Assembly: GCF_013402915.1 (NCBI RefSeq)
Contig: NC_050721.1
Span: 1 to 64,000, forward strand
Length of the DNA stretch: 64,000 nt
Direction: 5' to 3'
Source: Zygotorulaspora mrakii
Lineage: Eukaryota; Ascomycota; Saccharomycetes; Saccharomycetales; Saccharomycetaceae
In this document: one piece after another, positions 1 to 11,852 of the stretch
Layout of the letters: each line of letters opens with the position of its first letter
Numbering within the stretch: position 1 is the first letter of the stretch
Program-made: the position numbers and the translations under genes
Notes under the pieces: generated by a model
What the model saw: only the letters and a program-made list of their open reading frames with translations
Database searches by the model: none
What the model was told of the DNA's origin: nothing

Positions 1-1844
1 ACACCGCTCCCGCTCCCCTCCCTCTTCCATTTTTCACCTTCTATTTCTTTTCTATTTCATACACCCCTACACTCTCACATCTCTCATTCATTTCACATTC
101 TTTTTTTCGCTCTTTTCTTTTTTTACTTTACACACCCTACTCTCACATCTTCCTCCACCCTTCCATTTTTTCTTCACTTCCATTTCTCATTTCACACGAC
201 TCCACATTCCTTCATTTCCACTTCACTCTCTCCTTTCACTCCACCACCACTACCACCTCACTTTCACACCTTTCCCCCTCTCTTTTCTTTTTTCATCACA
301 TCACTCATTCCCATTTCCCATTTCCTCACCATCTTCAACCATACATCACATTTCATTCACTCTTTTTCTCGACTTCCCTTTCCACTTTTCTTTTTTTTCC
401 ATCATTCACTCCTCTACACCATTCTCCAACCATACTACTCCCATACTCCACACCCCTACCACTTTCTCCTTCACTTCCCATTTCCTCACACTCTTTTTCA
501 CATTTCCACTCTCACTTCCCCACTCCCCAACTACACACACTCTCAGACCCTTTTCTTCACCCTTTACTACTACACTACTACACAACTACACAACGACATT
601 TCACTTTCTCATCTTCTCTTTCTTTCTTCTTTCTACTTCCCCTCCTACTTTCATCACCACTTCACCATCCCTCCCCTCACTCCACTTACACATCACTTCT
701 TTCACCTCTTCATCCCACTTCCATCCCTCATTCATACACTTTCACATCCTCTTCATTCATCTCACATTCACCCCCAAACACTTCTTCATCTCTTCACCTC
801 ATTCTACCTCTACCATACACCACGCTTCTTTTTTTCTTTTTCCCTTTTCCCTTCTCTTTCTTCCATCCGCTCCTCTACTTCAACATTCCCCACCATCTCC
901 ATTCATACACTCATACATTCATACATTTCCTTTCTTCACTTCACTTCCCTCCCATCCCCTCATTCCACTCAAACCACATTTCCATTCTCCATCACTTTCT
1001 CTCAACCACTCACTCAACTCTCAACTCCTTTCTCTCTCTACTCACCACTTCATTCCTCTTTTCTTTTTCTTCTTTCTTTCCCACTTCTCACTCTCATTCA
1101 CTCTTCACTTCCACAACTCATCCTACCTTCATCTCATTCTTTTCATCACACTCACATCTCCTCACCCCTCCTTTCACTCTCATCTTCTCTACTCTTCAAC
1201 CACCACACATCTTTTTCATCTTTTCATCTTTTCTTTTTTCTCTTTCATTTCTACTCTCACTTCATTCCTCACTCCACTCAACCACTCTCTCTTCCCACCT
1301 TCCCTCATTCCCACACCAACATCCAAACTTTTCATCTCTTCCACGCTACCAACCATCCATTTCCATTCACACATCTACTCAACTTCTCTACCCTACTTCA
1401 CTACACACTCTTTTTATTTACTCTCTTCATCTCTTTCATTCGAACTTCCTTTTACCTCTCTACTCCTATTTCACTACACACTCATTCATTCTACTCTCTC
1501 TTTTCACTCTCACTTTTCGTTTTCACATCTACATACACCATTCATACCACACTTCTCATACATTCATCTTTTCTATTCCATCTTTTCATCACCTCATTTT
1601 ACACATCTACTCCTTTTTTACTACTCAACTCCCGACATTTACTCTTTCTCCTCACTCCCTTTTCACTTTCAACTACATCTTTTTTCTTCACTCTCTCATT
1701 CTTTCATCCTTTCTTTTCTACTCTACTCCACTACACTCCTCATCTTTCATACATTTTCACTTTTACATTTCATTTTTTCTTTCTTTTTACATACACCCTA
1801 CTCTACTACATACTTCCATCCATTTCACTCCACTCCATTACACT

Positions 1845-2063
1845 CCCCTACACCTTTCCCCTACCGAACTCATTTCATCCTCACTTTTCTATCATACTAC
1901 TCTCTTTTTCTTTATTTCATTTTTTCCTCATTCTACTCTTACACCTCTCCTACCAACTTCATTCCCCTACACCTTTCCCCTATCGAACTCATTTCATCTT
2001 CACTTTTCTACCATACTACTCTCTCCCATTTCCCTTCATTCATTCCCCTACACCTTTCCCCTA
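1845..2063. repeat. 19-bp motif CCCCTACACCTTTCCCCTA, three close copies
   Basis: The motif occurs exactly at 1845-1863, 1964-1982 and 2045-2063. After the first two copies a shared context continues (CTCATTTCATC, then CTTTTCTA and CATACTACTCTC); the third shares its beginning. A fourth exact copy lies at 4827-4845. The copies show that this part of the C/T-rich block grew by duplication of units longer than the motif itself. Confidence 0.8.
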
Positions 2064-3471
2064 CCACTCTCATTTCATCTCCACTCTTTTCATCTCCGCA
2101 CTTTCCTCCCCTCGATCACACACTTTCATCTTCACCTTTTCACTTTTCTACCATACTACTCTCATTCTTTTCCTTCTTTTCCATTTCTTTCCTTTCCCTT
2201 TCTACTACTCTTCGCATCTTCATAACACTCCCCACCAAACTCTTTTCCTCTTTCATTCACTTCAACTTCTTTCTCCTTCCATTCACTTCAACTCTCATTC
2301 ACTCTCCATCTTTTCATCTCTATTCATACATACTCAACTTTCTTTTCTTTTCACTCCAACTCCATCTCATCTCCCTCTTCATCACCACTCTTTTCTCAAC
2401 CATTCACTCTACTCTCACACTTCCTCTTCTTTTCTTCTTTCTCACACCCTCTCCTTTCTCTACTCTACTCCCCTACCATCTCTTTCCTTTTTTCTCTATT
2501 TACTACTCTTTCTTACTTTCTACTCCCATCCACTCCATTTCACTCTTCACATCAACTTCCAACCCTTTTCATCTTCTCATACACTTCTTTTTCTCTTTTA
2601 CTACTTTTCTTCCACTCTACTCCACTACTCATTCCCTTTCCTATTTCTTTTCCACTTTTTTCTCCTACCTCACCACAAACTCAACTGGATTCTTTTCCAT
2701 TTCACATACACTCCTTTTCCCTCTATCAACCACTCACTCATACTTCTTTTCCCTTCACTTCAACTTTCATTCCCTAACACTTTCATCATCTCATCCCTCA
2801 ACTTTCCTATTCCTCTCCTACACTTCCTTTTTTCCACTCAACTACTCATCTCATCCCTCATGATTCATTTCACACCTACATCACGCTCTACCCACGTCTC
2901 TCCTCTTCTCCTTCTTTCCTTTCTCCTCTTCTCCTCAACTCTTCTTCTCTACTCGAACACACATTCTCTTTTCACCTCCCCTCATCCTTCACTTTCACCT
3001 CTTTCTATTCATTCCATTCCATTTTACCTCTCATTCACACTCCATTTTCTTTTTCTATACACTTCTTTCCTTCTACTCAACTACTCATCACATCTTTCAC
3101 CTATCTCTTTCCACTTCACTCTTTTCATCATTCCATTCACCCCTACTCTACTTCTTCACTCACTCCCTTTTCCTACTTCTTTCTCCTTTTTCTCTCCTAC
3201 TCTTTTCATCTTTTCTACCAGACATTTCATACTTCTTTCATCTTTTCACTCAACCATTCCCTTCACATTCTCTTTTTCCCATCCACTCCACATTCTTTCA
3301 TCTTTTCAACTTTACATCTTCACTTTTCCTCATTTCTACCACTTCTCATCACTTCTTCTTTCTACTCCATCTTTCATCACCGCGATCTACTCAACTACTC
3401 ATCCTCATTCCCTTTTCCATTCCTCTTCTCCTACTCCACTACCCACTTCCTACTCCACTACCCACTTCCTA

Positions 3472-3543
3472 CTCCCTCACTCCCTCACTCCCTCACTCCC
3501 TCACTCCCTCACTCCCTCACTCCCTCACTCCCTCACTCCCTCA
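3472..3543. repeat. Tandem 8-bp repeat CTCCCTCA, about 9 copies
   Basis: Nine head-to-tail units of CTCCCTCA lie inside the C/T-rich block and are preceded by two copies of an ACTCCACTACCCACTTCCT unit. It is a simple minisatellite, and the 389-codon open frame running across it is not a gene. Confidence 0.9.
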
Positions 3544-5845
3544 CTTCCTTTCCCTTTCCTTTCCTTTTCTCTACTCTACTCCACTACTAACTCATCCATT
3601 TCTCTCTACTTTCATTCTCTTTTACAGCTCCAAAACTCTAACATCCAACTCATCTTTTCACATACTCCGCTTTTCTACTCCATCACTTCTTTCAACTTTC
3701 TCTTTCCCATACCCGACATTTACTTTTTTCTAAACTTCACCCTTTCCCTTCTCCCTTTCTTTTCAACTCTACTTCACTACCCCTACACTTCCGAACTTCC
3801 CAACTTCCTCATTTCTCTTCACTCTCACTCTCATCCCATCTTCCTTACACTTTCTCTTTTACTTCCCCGTCTTTTCACTTCAACTCACCAACTCTCAACA
3901 ACTCATCTTCACATTCCCTTTCTTTCGCTTACTATACTTCATCATTTACTCTCACATTCTTTTCCCCTTCTACATCCACTTTACATCACACCTACTCACT
4001 TCTTTACTCCTTCACTTTCCCTTTTCTGACGCTTCCATTTTCCATCCATCATACTACTTCGTTTCTACACTACACTTCCCACTCCTTTTCATCATCCCCA
4101 TTCTCTTTTTCACATCCAACTTTTCCGTTTTTTACACTCTCAACTTCCCATTTCTTCCCCATTTTTTCCCACTCTTCCCATTACTCTTTCACTTCATTCA
4201 TTCTCATCTCTTCTCTTACTTCCCTTTCTATTCAACTCTACTACTTTCGCTTCTCCACTACATTTCGCACTCCATTTCATTCCCACTATTACGCAAACAT
4301 CAACTTCATTCCATCTTCCTCTCTTCTTCAAACTACACCTTACCTTTTTCCACTTTTCCTCTTTCTTCCACTTTTCTACTTCCTTCACACTACTCCCCAT
4401 CTCTCATCTTCTACGCACCTACACTCAACCACTTTTTTCCTTCATACTTCCTTCATACTACTCCCGACGCTTTTCTTCTACTCTACACCACTCTTCTCTT
4501 CATACCCCCCTCCTCTTTTTTTTTCGTTCATACTACACATCACTCCTTCTTTTCACTCCCGTTCTACTTCACATTCTACTTCTCGCGTCCTTCACTCCTC
4601 ACTCTCTCACTCTCTTTTTTACTTCCCGTTCTTCTTACTACTTCACTATTCTTCTTTACTCTCCCTTCACCTAACTTCTACATTTCCTTCTTTCTTCTCA
4701 CTTACACGCTGACCCTTCTCTCGTTCCTTCCTCACATCTACATCCCATTCAACTTTTCCCCACTACATTCTACCACTCTTTCTTTCCTTTTCTTCTTCAA
4801 TTTCTTTCATACAACATCTCTCCTTTCCCCTACACCTTTCCCCTACCGCCTATTTTCATTCTACCCTCAACTCTTTTCATCTCTTTTACTCCATCAGCCT
4901 TTATGATTCCACTTCATCTTCCTCTTTTCCACATCTTTCATACCACTCCCTCACCGCTCTCATTTCGATTTCATCCGCCATTCAACTTCCATTCACCCCC
5001 TACCTTCTTCATCTATTACACCTCTCCCCTCATCTTTCATATTTCTCGCTTCTCACTCATTCATTTTCTTCATTTCAACTTTTAACCACCCTCTACACTC
5101 TTCATCTACTCCGCTTCTTTTTTTTCCTCTTCACTTCTACTTCTCAACTTTTACATAACACACTCCCAACTTCTTTTCATTCATACTTTTACTTCTTTCT
5201 TCATTCCTCTCTTTCTAACTCTTCTACCTTACTACTCTACTTCCTTCCCTCTTCTAACCCCACTCTTTCTTCTACTTTACTACTATACCATACTCCTTTT
5301 TTCTATTTCCTCTACCCTACTCTTCTATACATCTTCTTTCATAAAAACATTTTACTTTCTTCTTTTCTCGACATTCACAATTACTTCCCCTTTTCTTTCA
5401 TCATTCGCTAAAACTCCGCCTTTTCTCCTCCCTTTACTCCACAATAACTCGACATCTTCTCTAATCGCTACACCTTCACATCTTCCTTTTTCACCATTAC
5501 TTCTCCCATCTCTAACCTTTTTCGACATTCAATTTTCAACACTCACTCAACTTATTTCAATCATCCATTATATCGCTTTTACTTCTTTACTAAACCCTGA
5601 CTTCTTCTTTTACCAACTATCTCCTCTCTTCAACTTGAAACTTTCTTCCTCTATTATTCAACCAATTATCTATTCTAAACCAACTACTAAACTATCCACA
5701 ACGCTTCTCATCACTACTCTCTCACGTATAACCAATATATTATTTAAATTATCTTTTCGCTTACCACTTTTATCTCCTTCCTCTTCCATTCCTTAATTTA
5801 CCATCGAGATCCATAAACAACTTCTTCTTTTCCCATCAAAAAACG

Positions 5846-5854
5846 ACAACAACA

Positions 5855-5899
<45 letters not shown>

Positions 5900-5996
5900 A
5901 AACAACAACAACAACAATAAACAACAACAACAACAACAACAATAACGATAACAATAACAACAATAACGATAACAATAACAACAATAACGATAACAG
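5846..5996. repeat. CAA/AAC trinucleotide microsatellite
   Basis: An array of (CAA)n is broken by TAA and by AACGAT units; read on the minus strand it is (TTG)n. The overlapping frames that would encode poly-Leu, poly-Cys and poly-Val are artefacts of the repeat. Confidence 0.9.
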
Positions 5997-6184
5997 CCGC
6001 ATATTTCCTTCAAACTGCTTACACTGGACTATCCAATTCTTTTATTCTTTTTTCTCCCTTCTTTCCTCTACTCACTACTGCTAACTTTTTCCTTTTACTT
6101 CTCACATTCCTTTACAAACATACCTAATCGTATCTAAAATTTATTATTACAAACTTTCAACTACATTATCTTTTTACTTTAATC

Positions 6185-6284
6185 ACATTCCTTTATTTTC
6201 ATTCCTTTATTTACATTCCTTTATTTACATTCTTTTATTTACATTCCTTTATTTACATTCCTTTATTTACATTCCTTTATTTAC
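6185..6284. repeat. Tandem 14-bp repeat ACATTCCTTTATTT, about 7 units
   Basis: About seven near-perfect units in direct orientation lie at the inner margin of the C/T-rich block, just before base composition returns to normal. Confidence 0.9.
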
Positions 6285-6500
6285 ACTTCTGATTTCACGT
6301 CCTTTACCACCCACTTACCCTACCTTCCTTACCTCATCACTTTTACCCCGTCGCATTTCGACGAATAATTCCTCTTTTTTCCTTTTTTAAGATCTATACC
6401 ACTTCCGAACTCACTCAATAGCCCCATTTCACCTCTACTTTTCCAAAACCAGCCTTCATTCCCTTTTTTCTATCCTCTTTTTTCACCCACTATCCCCCCG

Positions 6501-7506
6501 CTTAACCCATCGCTTCTTCTCAATAAACCTGCCTTTTGACCAACTTTAAAATCTTATCCTATTTATTTCTCTATTGCCATCCCTTATTTTATATTTCCCT
6601 TTCCTCTCCCTGCCTATTCACTTCCCTTGCCCTGCTTCTTCCATCACCCTCCTCGTTTACCATTCCCTCCACATTCCATCAATCCATACCACTTTGCCTG
6701 TATGGAAACACTCTCAAACCATTCCTTGATTTACACATGCCAACTCATCCTCACCAGCTCTCACTGACACAGCAGAATATTTTAAGCTGCCATTCCCATC
6801 CATACATCTACCTCCGTACCCCATTCCGCCATCTCTACACCATCGCCCAGACATTCGCTCCACAAACCCATACAAACAGACGTTAGACCCACACATCTCA
6901 TCTCTTTGCCCCTCTGTATATCCCTCAATATCAACTTCGACTCAAAAAACTCTAAGCTATCCTTCTTTATTTAACGTTTCCTCTCTATTTTGATACTTCT
7001 TTTTCATTTTCGACATTTTTCACCATATTGAATTTTTAAAATTTCTTACCCAACATGAAATGATCGCGCATCCGCAAACTCTTTTTTATAATATTTTTTT
7101 TTTGCTATCTCGCCAACCATGAATCTTGAGAGTGTGACACGATAACCATAAAATAATGTGAGTTTTTCAATGTAGATTCAAAATTTTTTATTACCGAAAG
7201 GCAAGCCATTCGTCAGAAATACATCATTATATCGAAAAAATGGCAAAACCACACTCCCTGAGATCACTCATTTTCTTTGCAAATTATATACCAGTATATT
7301 ACGATTTGTATCTACTCTACAAATATGCCTTTGTATCCCACCGTCAACTCCACAGCACATTTTATGACGGTTTGTACACTCTCTCATCTCCAGATCACAC
7401 ATGACGATACCCGCGTTCTCTTTTCGAAAACGCTAGATGAACACCCATTATTCTCCACGTCCATCGAATCAGTGACAGTCAATACATAAGACTCCGAAAT
7501 TCTCCT
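6501..7506. other. Transition DNA without recognisable genes
   Basis: G content rises gradually across this stretch. Short frames on both strands (for example 6536-6886 plus) have low-complexity composition and no domain. I see no gene, RNA or mobile element. Confidence 0.6.
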
Positions 7507-7600
7507 CAAACTTCTGGTACCCTGGTAGTATGCTCCTCATCATATCGTGACCATCCCCTGCTTATGCACACAGTATAGCAAGGACTACCAACAGCCGCAG
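7507..7600 (-). repeat. Fragment of Y'-like helicase 3' end, repeated at 8819-8912
   Basis: About 94 bp align base for base, with scattered differences, to 8819-8912; shared blocks include GGTACC, ACATCCCC/CCATCCCC and CACCAACAGCC/TACCAACAGCC. In the second copy this DNA lies inside a fragment resembling the C-terminal region of Y' telomeric helicases on the minus strand. It is therefore probably the remnant of another element in a decayed tandem array. Confidence 0.6.
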
Positions 7601-8048
7601 ATCGTTGACTTGTCATACATGCCGCCTTGCGATACAAAATCATCCATGGCCTCCTCACCAACGTACTCACTAAAATAATAGACCCTGTTTCAATCATTAC
7701 GTTCCCTCACATATACGTCTTCACTTTACAAGTAATATTATCTTCATGCTTTACCGGCCCCTCATTCGATGCCACTACCCTATTACAACTCCCCTACAGT
7801 TTCTCGCTACCTAACAGCAACTGTTCACTACCGTTAAAAATAACTAGTCTTTCCTATCACACTTTTGCATCAGTGCATGTACTTCACTAATCCTCCTCCT
7901 CTCTTCCCACCATTTTTTCATAACTCATCCCTTTCTTTACTTTTTTATTTAACTTAACCTTCATGTTACCAGTCCTTTGCATCACCCATCCCCACTTGTT
8001 TGTTCTTTTCTTCTCACTTTTTACACACATCACATTCATTCCCGTCAC
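7601..8048. other. Gene-free stretch between helicase relics
   Basis: The sequence is C/T-rich and G-poor, with only short low-complexity frames. Nothing is recognisable. Confidence 0.5.
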
Positions 8049-8600
8049 TCTTCGCCTTACAGCCAGCTCGCTGTGAAAAAAACTATCGTTCTCATCGGCC
8101 AACCGCGCGTCGTCTTTTTCAACCGCGCGAGCTGTAAAAAACTTATTCCCCGTTGCTGATGATCATTTCACTGGTTTCCTCATGTGCTACGATAATCACC
8201 ATGGCTCATCCAACCGATCTCTCAGGCACTTGACTCTTTATGTGCCAATAGAGCTCCACACTCTTCATTCATTTTTTAAAAAACCGCAACCGAAATGTCA
8301 CTCCTTCATGATCTAGACGACAATCTCTTTTCAACTTTCAGCCACTCTCAAATGCCTAAACAGCACGCTAGAGGCCCAAAAATGCAGGCTAGAGCACTTG
8401 CGTTAGTGCCCAGTAGCTATGCAAAGTTACAGCTTTGTACCTCTTCTTGTTCGCTAGAAAACCCTACTACCACCAAAAACCAGTAGGCACTACCGCCAAA
8501 GTCACGTCCCATAGTAAATCCACTACCGCCAAAGTCACGTCGGGGCAGAAGAATGCAGATTCTCCGAGACGTTGTACACTCACTTTTGCCCAGATCACAC
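8049..8600. repeat. Subtelomeric repeat, copy 1 (5' flank of Y'-like element)
   Basis: It matches 20,600-21,050 in the same order and orientation. Shared blocks include TATCGTTCT, CGCGCGAGCTG, TTTCCTCATG, GCTCATCCAAC, GCCACTTGACTCTTT / GGCACTTGACTCTTT, AAATGTCACTC and AGAAGAAT followed by CTCCG. In copy 2 this DNA lies directly upstream of the start codon of a Y'-like helicase gene, so copy 1 is the flank of a lost element. An exact 20-bp direct repeat (ACTACCGCCAAAGTCACGTC) lies inside at 8489-8508 and 8522-8541. Confidence 0.7.
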
Positions 8601-8666
8601 ACTACACCATTAAGCCTACTTAAATACTACTCAACTGCAAAATCCCACAGCTTCTATAAATCTATA

Positions 8667-8996
8667 CTACATATCACTCGCCTCACCTTCTATCAACACC
8701 TTGTTCAATCCACACTCCTCCACATACGTGCCCAGTACAAACCTGTACACAGGCACCCGCTCTTCGTAACCGCACACTCGCTTACACATCACACTGCTCA
8801 ACCATTGCCCAAATATTTCAAACTTGCGGTACCATGGTAACACCCTACTCACCATATTGTGAACATCCCCTTTCTCGTACACACAGTACAACAGGAGCAC
8901 CAACAGCCGGAACTCATTCAAATCAAAACAGTCCCCCCGACCATGCCCGTCCCCCCAAAGTGTACCTGAAACAACTTCCAGCATGCATCGGTGCAA
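8667..8996 (-). pseudogene. C-terminal fragment of a Y'-like telomeric helicase
   Basis: The open frame of about 109 codons lacks any upstream helicase body. Its order of residues follows the C-terminal region of Saccharomyces Y' helicases: a segment with FRLLVLLLYCVYEK, a hydrophobic/Trp-containing stretch, then a block ending RVPVYRFVL, comparable to the RVPLYMLMV block of Y' proteins. It ends with a normal stop about 85 residues after the FRLL block. It sits between the copy-1 flank repeat and the ATR1-like wreck, as expected for a truncated element in a decayed tandem array. The family match was made from memory by eye, without a search, so I hold it as likely rather than proven. Confidence 0.55.
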
Positions 8997-9583
8997 TGAC
9001 CAGACAAAGCAAGCGTTGCCAATTATCCATTAGATCCATGGCTACCAGACACACTTGTTATTTAATGATGAGAATACTGCTCCAAGAACAAACCTTCCAG
9101 GTGCCCAGGCTCCGAATGGATTGAAACCATGTTCCTGCTTCTTCCTGATGTATATGTGCGCCGAAGAGTGGCAATTGCATTCGATGGTGAAAAATGGGTG
9201 CCTATTTCCTGCAAAACTCAGCAACAATTGAAAAATATTTAATTTTACCATACGCTAAATTTAGAGCACAAACTAAAGGGCATACCACAAAAACCCAAGT
9301 ACAAAGACTTTATCTGACAAAGAACATCACCAAGATTTCAAGAGGTCTAGAAAAATGTTCCAAACTGGAGAGTATCCAGGCAAAACTTACTTAATTGTCA
9401 GAGGCTCGTTATTTCAAAGCTATCACCAATGATGTAAAGTGCCGCATTTGATAGGGCAAGTCCTGCTTGAATTATCAATTGAGCTGAGCACAGCATGCCC
9501 ACGAGGGTAACTTCCCGCATGAGTGAAAAAGGATTTTCAGGCATTTCATTGCACTGATTTGATGATAGTTCATCTTCAAGCAT
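8997..9583 (-). pseudogene. ATR1-like drug/H+ antiporter (DHA2 MFS) pseudogene
   Basis: Read on the minus strand from 9583, the first frame encodes an acidic N-terminus and a first membrane segment containing REVTLVGMLCSAQLIIQAGL and IIGDSF, typical of the start of ATR1/YMR279C-type transporters. After a stop and frame changes the same protein continues: GYS followed by GFLWYAL near 9260-9360, then HGFNPFGAWAPGRFVLGAVF near 9080-9140, the conserved Gly/Pro-rich loop before the next helix. Only about the first third of a roughly 540-residue family member remains, broken by several stops and frameshifts. The remainder is replaced by Y'-like sequence to the left. Intact family members export toxic compounds or boron across the plasma membrane; this copy cannot. 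Confidence 0.75.
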
Positions 9584-10518
9584 TTTCTTTTCAACATAGC
9601 GTTTTTGATATTACGTGTCACACCAAATAACTTACCCAAAGAGGGATCCCAGGCATTGCGTTTATAAACAGCCACTAGGGAATAAAAAAGCTGCGCAGTT
9701 GATGTGCTCCTTTCTGCTTGTTACAGGCCTAGGTTAGGATCTTGCAAATTCCGTATATTTTGGACTTGCTGCTGTAAATTCTTTCTCATGTTTCGCAATA
9801 CCAGGATGTCCAAGAGACGGCCGCCTTCAAGTGAGTACAAAAAATTACGTCGCAAAATTCTGACTTGTAAAAGCAACAGCAGCAGTAACGACCTGGCATG
9901 CGGCTACTACGGCAGCTACACTTCTAAGGGTTCCGTAAGACACTAATGAAGACGAAATTCAATGTGTAGAAATTGTTGCAGGTTCCAGACACCCGCCTGG
10001 ATATGCCATCAGAGCACTTGTGAAAGCTGCAAATCTGTTATTGGGGTAGCTGGAGCAAAATCTTCGTTAGGCTAAAATAACTATATTGATTAATGGCACG
10101 CTGTGGACACATGCTTTATGGTATAGAGCTTATTCAAAGAAAGCTTTTAGCCAGAATTCGAATCTGTTTCTGCATAAAGAAATATGATCTATCATATTTA
10201 TGACTTGAACTAATTGATAATATTGAAAAATCTACTGACAACCTGATACTGTGAGTGATGCAGGTGCAAGCTCTTTGAAATATTCACATACTTACAGAAG
10301 CCATGTCAAGAACTCGAGCTTTGTCGGATATGGGTGATTTTCTTCAGAAGTGGATTGAATAGCAGCCGCTTTTTCCCATAAACCACATCTACGGTAGTAA
10401 CATAAATACTGGAAGCCATCTGGTAGCTCCCTTCTTTCTAAACATGACAGCGTTGTTTGCGCAAGTACCTAGAGATCCTCTCGATTCCATGGATGTCTCA
10501 TTAATGGTTGTGTAACAG
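9584..10518. other. No recognisable gene
   Basis: This holds the upstream side of the ATR1-like pseudogene and DNA beyond the end of the alpha/beta hydrolase wreck. A short plus-strand frame at 9704-9946 is rich in Arg, Lys and Ser but matches nothing I know. No tRNA or repeat is visible. Confidence 0.5.
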
Positions 10519-11220
10519 CTACAGTGCTTGAGATGAGACTGTTTCATTATGCATAAGCTTTATGGCACCTTCAGGGTGGTCCTTAGTTGGTATCAAGCCT
10601 CCTTTTCCAGCAGCGACTGTAAGAGTTTGGGTTTCCACGGTTGGGGCCATTTGACCTTTGTCACTGTGTCGACGATATCTCGGCATAGTGAGAAGGTGCA
10701 TATAGAAGTATCTGCCCAGTCCAAATCTACACTATCCATCAACCACTTGATCAGAGATCGGAGAACCATATTCTCACAACGCTGCATTATCCAATGGACA
10801 TGTGGAACATATCGTGAAAATGAATTGTGGCTGTATGGTTTATTGCCAAATACAAAGACGTCTTTAAATCTCTCAGTGTTCAAAAATGCGAGCTACATCG
10901 CGACATTGGCGCCTAAGCTAAGTCCTAAAACGAGTTTCTCCCCATCAGTAGCATGCCTTGTGACTAGCCTTGCTATCAGTGAGGCAGCATTATCGACCAA
11001 GAAGAGCTTTACGAAGCGAGACTCCTCGTGGCCTGGCATGTCAAGAATGAGTAAATTTTAGTTATCTGGGAGATTATAGACCATCATATCCCATGCGCGA
11101 CGAGAGGGAAATTCCCCATGAACTAGGACAGCTGTCAGATCCACCTTTGAATTATATACCGACTGTGACTGTATTGGTTCACCTAGTAGCTCTTGGTTTC
11201 CTTCTATAAAGAACTCGCGA
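10519..11220 (-). pseudogene. Alpha/beta hydrolase pseudogene
   Basis: The minus strand contains the landmarks of a lipase/esterase-type alpha/beta hydrolase in correct order: LTAVLVHGEFPSRRAW (oxyanion loop, HG), a segment ending LLILDMPGHEESR, then LVLGLSLGANVA with the nucleophile elbow G-L-S-L-G near 10,900, and near the end VAAGKGGLIPTKDHPEG with the acid-containing loop. Stops interrupt it near 11,056 and 10,893, and the frame changes around 10,640-10,700. A plus-strand open frame over the same bases (10,549-11,061) is only the antisense shadow. It lies upstream of, and divergent from, the intact alpha/beta hydrolase at 11,853; the two are not close copies, since their nucleophile elbows differ (Ser versus Asp). 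Confidence 0.7.
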
Positions 11221-11852
11221 GAAGCATATAACATTTATGCAGGAAAACTATAGGATCTCAGCAGTTGTGTATCTAAGGCTTGACTCCAAATGAACTTTCT
11301 CACTCTACATATCCTAACATATCGGTAAGGGAACAATACTGTTGAAGTAAAGTATCTTTCAAGGTTTGGAGTTTATGCACAAAAATTGAGACATGAAGCA
11401 TGTGATACAGTAATCAAAGCAATTCTCAATTCGTAAGAGCTTCAAATCAGAACGCATCATTTTTCGGAGATTTGCCTCAACTCAATGTGAGGTGATGCAT
11501 GAAGCTTTAGGGAGTTCCGTCAACATGTGAAGAGAAACCAGAATATCAGCAATCATTGAAAAAAAAATCCATTTTTGGCAAGTGTTGTCCCAGAAATAGG
11601 TATTTGACACAAAAATTAGTTCTTTTCAAAAAATTTTTTGCGAATGAACTGCGAAAAAGTTCTGTTTGAACTACTTCGGACTTTTTCACGTTGTGACTAA
11701 TAATAATTCGGTTGCTTACGTAATAATAATTTGGTTGCTTACGTAAGTATGGTTGATGGCATATATATTAAATACTTCTTGGCACTATTGAAGATCTCTA
11801 TTTTTATGCCAAAAATGCAGAATTGTTAAGTAAACAGACACTGACTCAAAAT

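Larger units (their letters stand above)
1..6500. repeat. Distal subtelomeric block with extreme C/T/A strand bias
   Basis: The plus strand is composed almost entirely of C, T and A. G is nearly absent up to about 5.3 kb and stays rare to about 6.5 kb. There are many runs such as CTCATTTCATC and ACTTTTCTAC. Long open frames occur here only because stop codons need A/G combinations that are rare in this composition; their products are strings of Ser, Leu, Phe, His, Pro and Thr with no domain. K. lactis chromosome ends carry a distal element with strong purine/pyrimidine strand bias next to the telomere, and this block resembles it in character, though it is longer. The C-rich strand runs 5' to 3' away from the left end, as on a left telomere. 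No telomeric repeat array is visible at base 1. Confidence 0.75.

Noticed and set aside
2860..4029. Open frame of 389 codons on the plus strand
   Set aside because: It lies in G-free DNA where stops are rare by composition; the product is a low-complexity Ser/Leu/Phe/His string crossing an 8-bp minisatellite.
5793..6013. Minus-strand frames encoding poly-Leu, poly-Cys and poly-Val
   Set aside because: They are translations of the CAA/TTG microsatellite.
9704..9946. Plus-strand frame of 80 codons, Arg/Lys/Ser-rich
   Set aside because: It has a poor start context, no domain, and unremarkable length for chance.
10549..11061. Plus-strand open frame of 170 codons
   Set aside because: It is antisense to the alpha/beta hydrolase pseudogene, whose motifs are on the minus strand.
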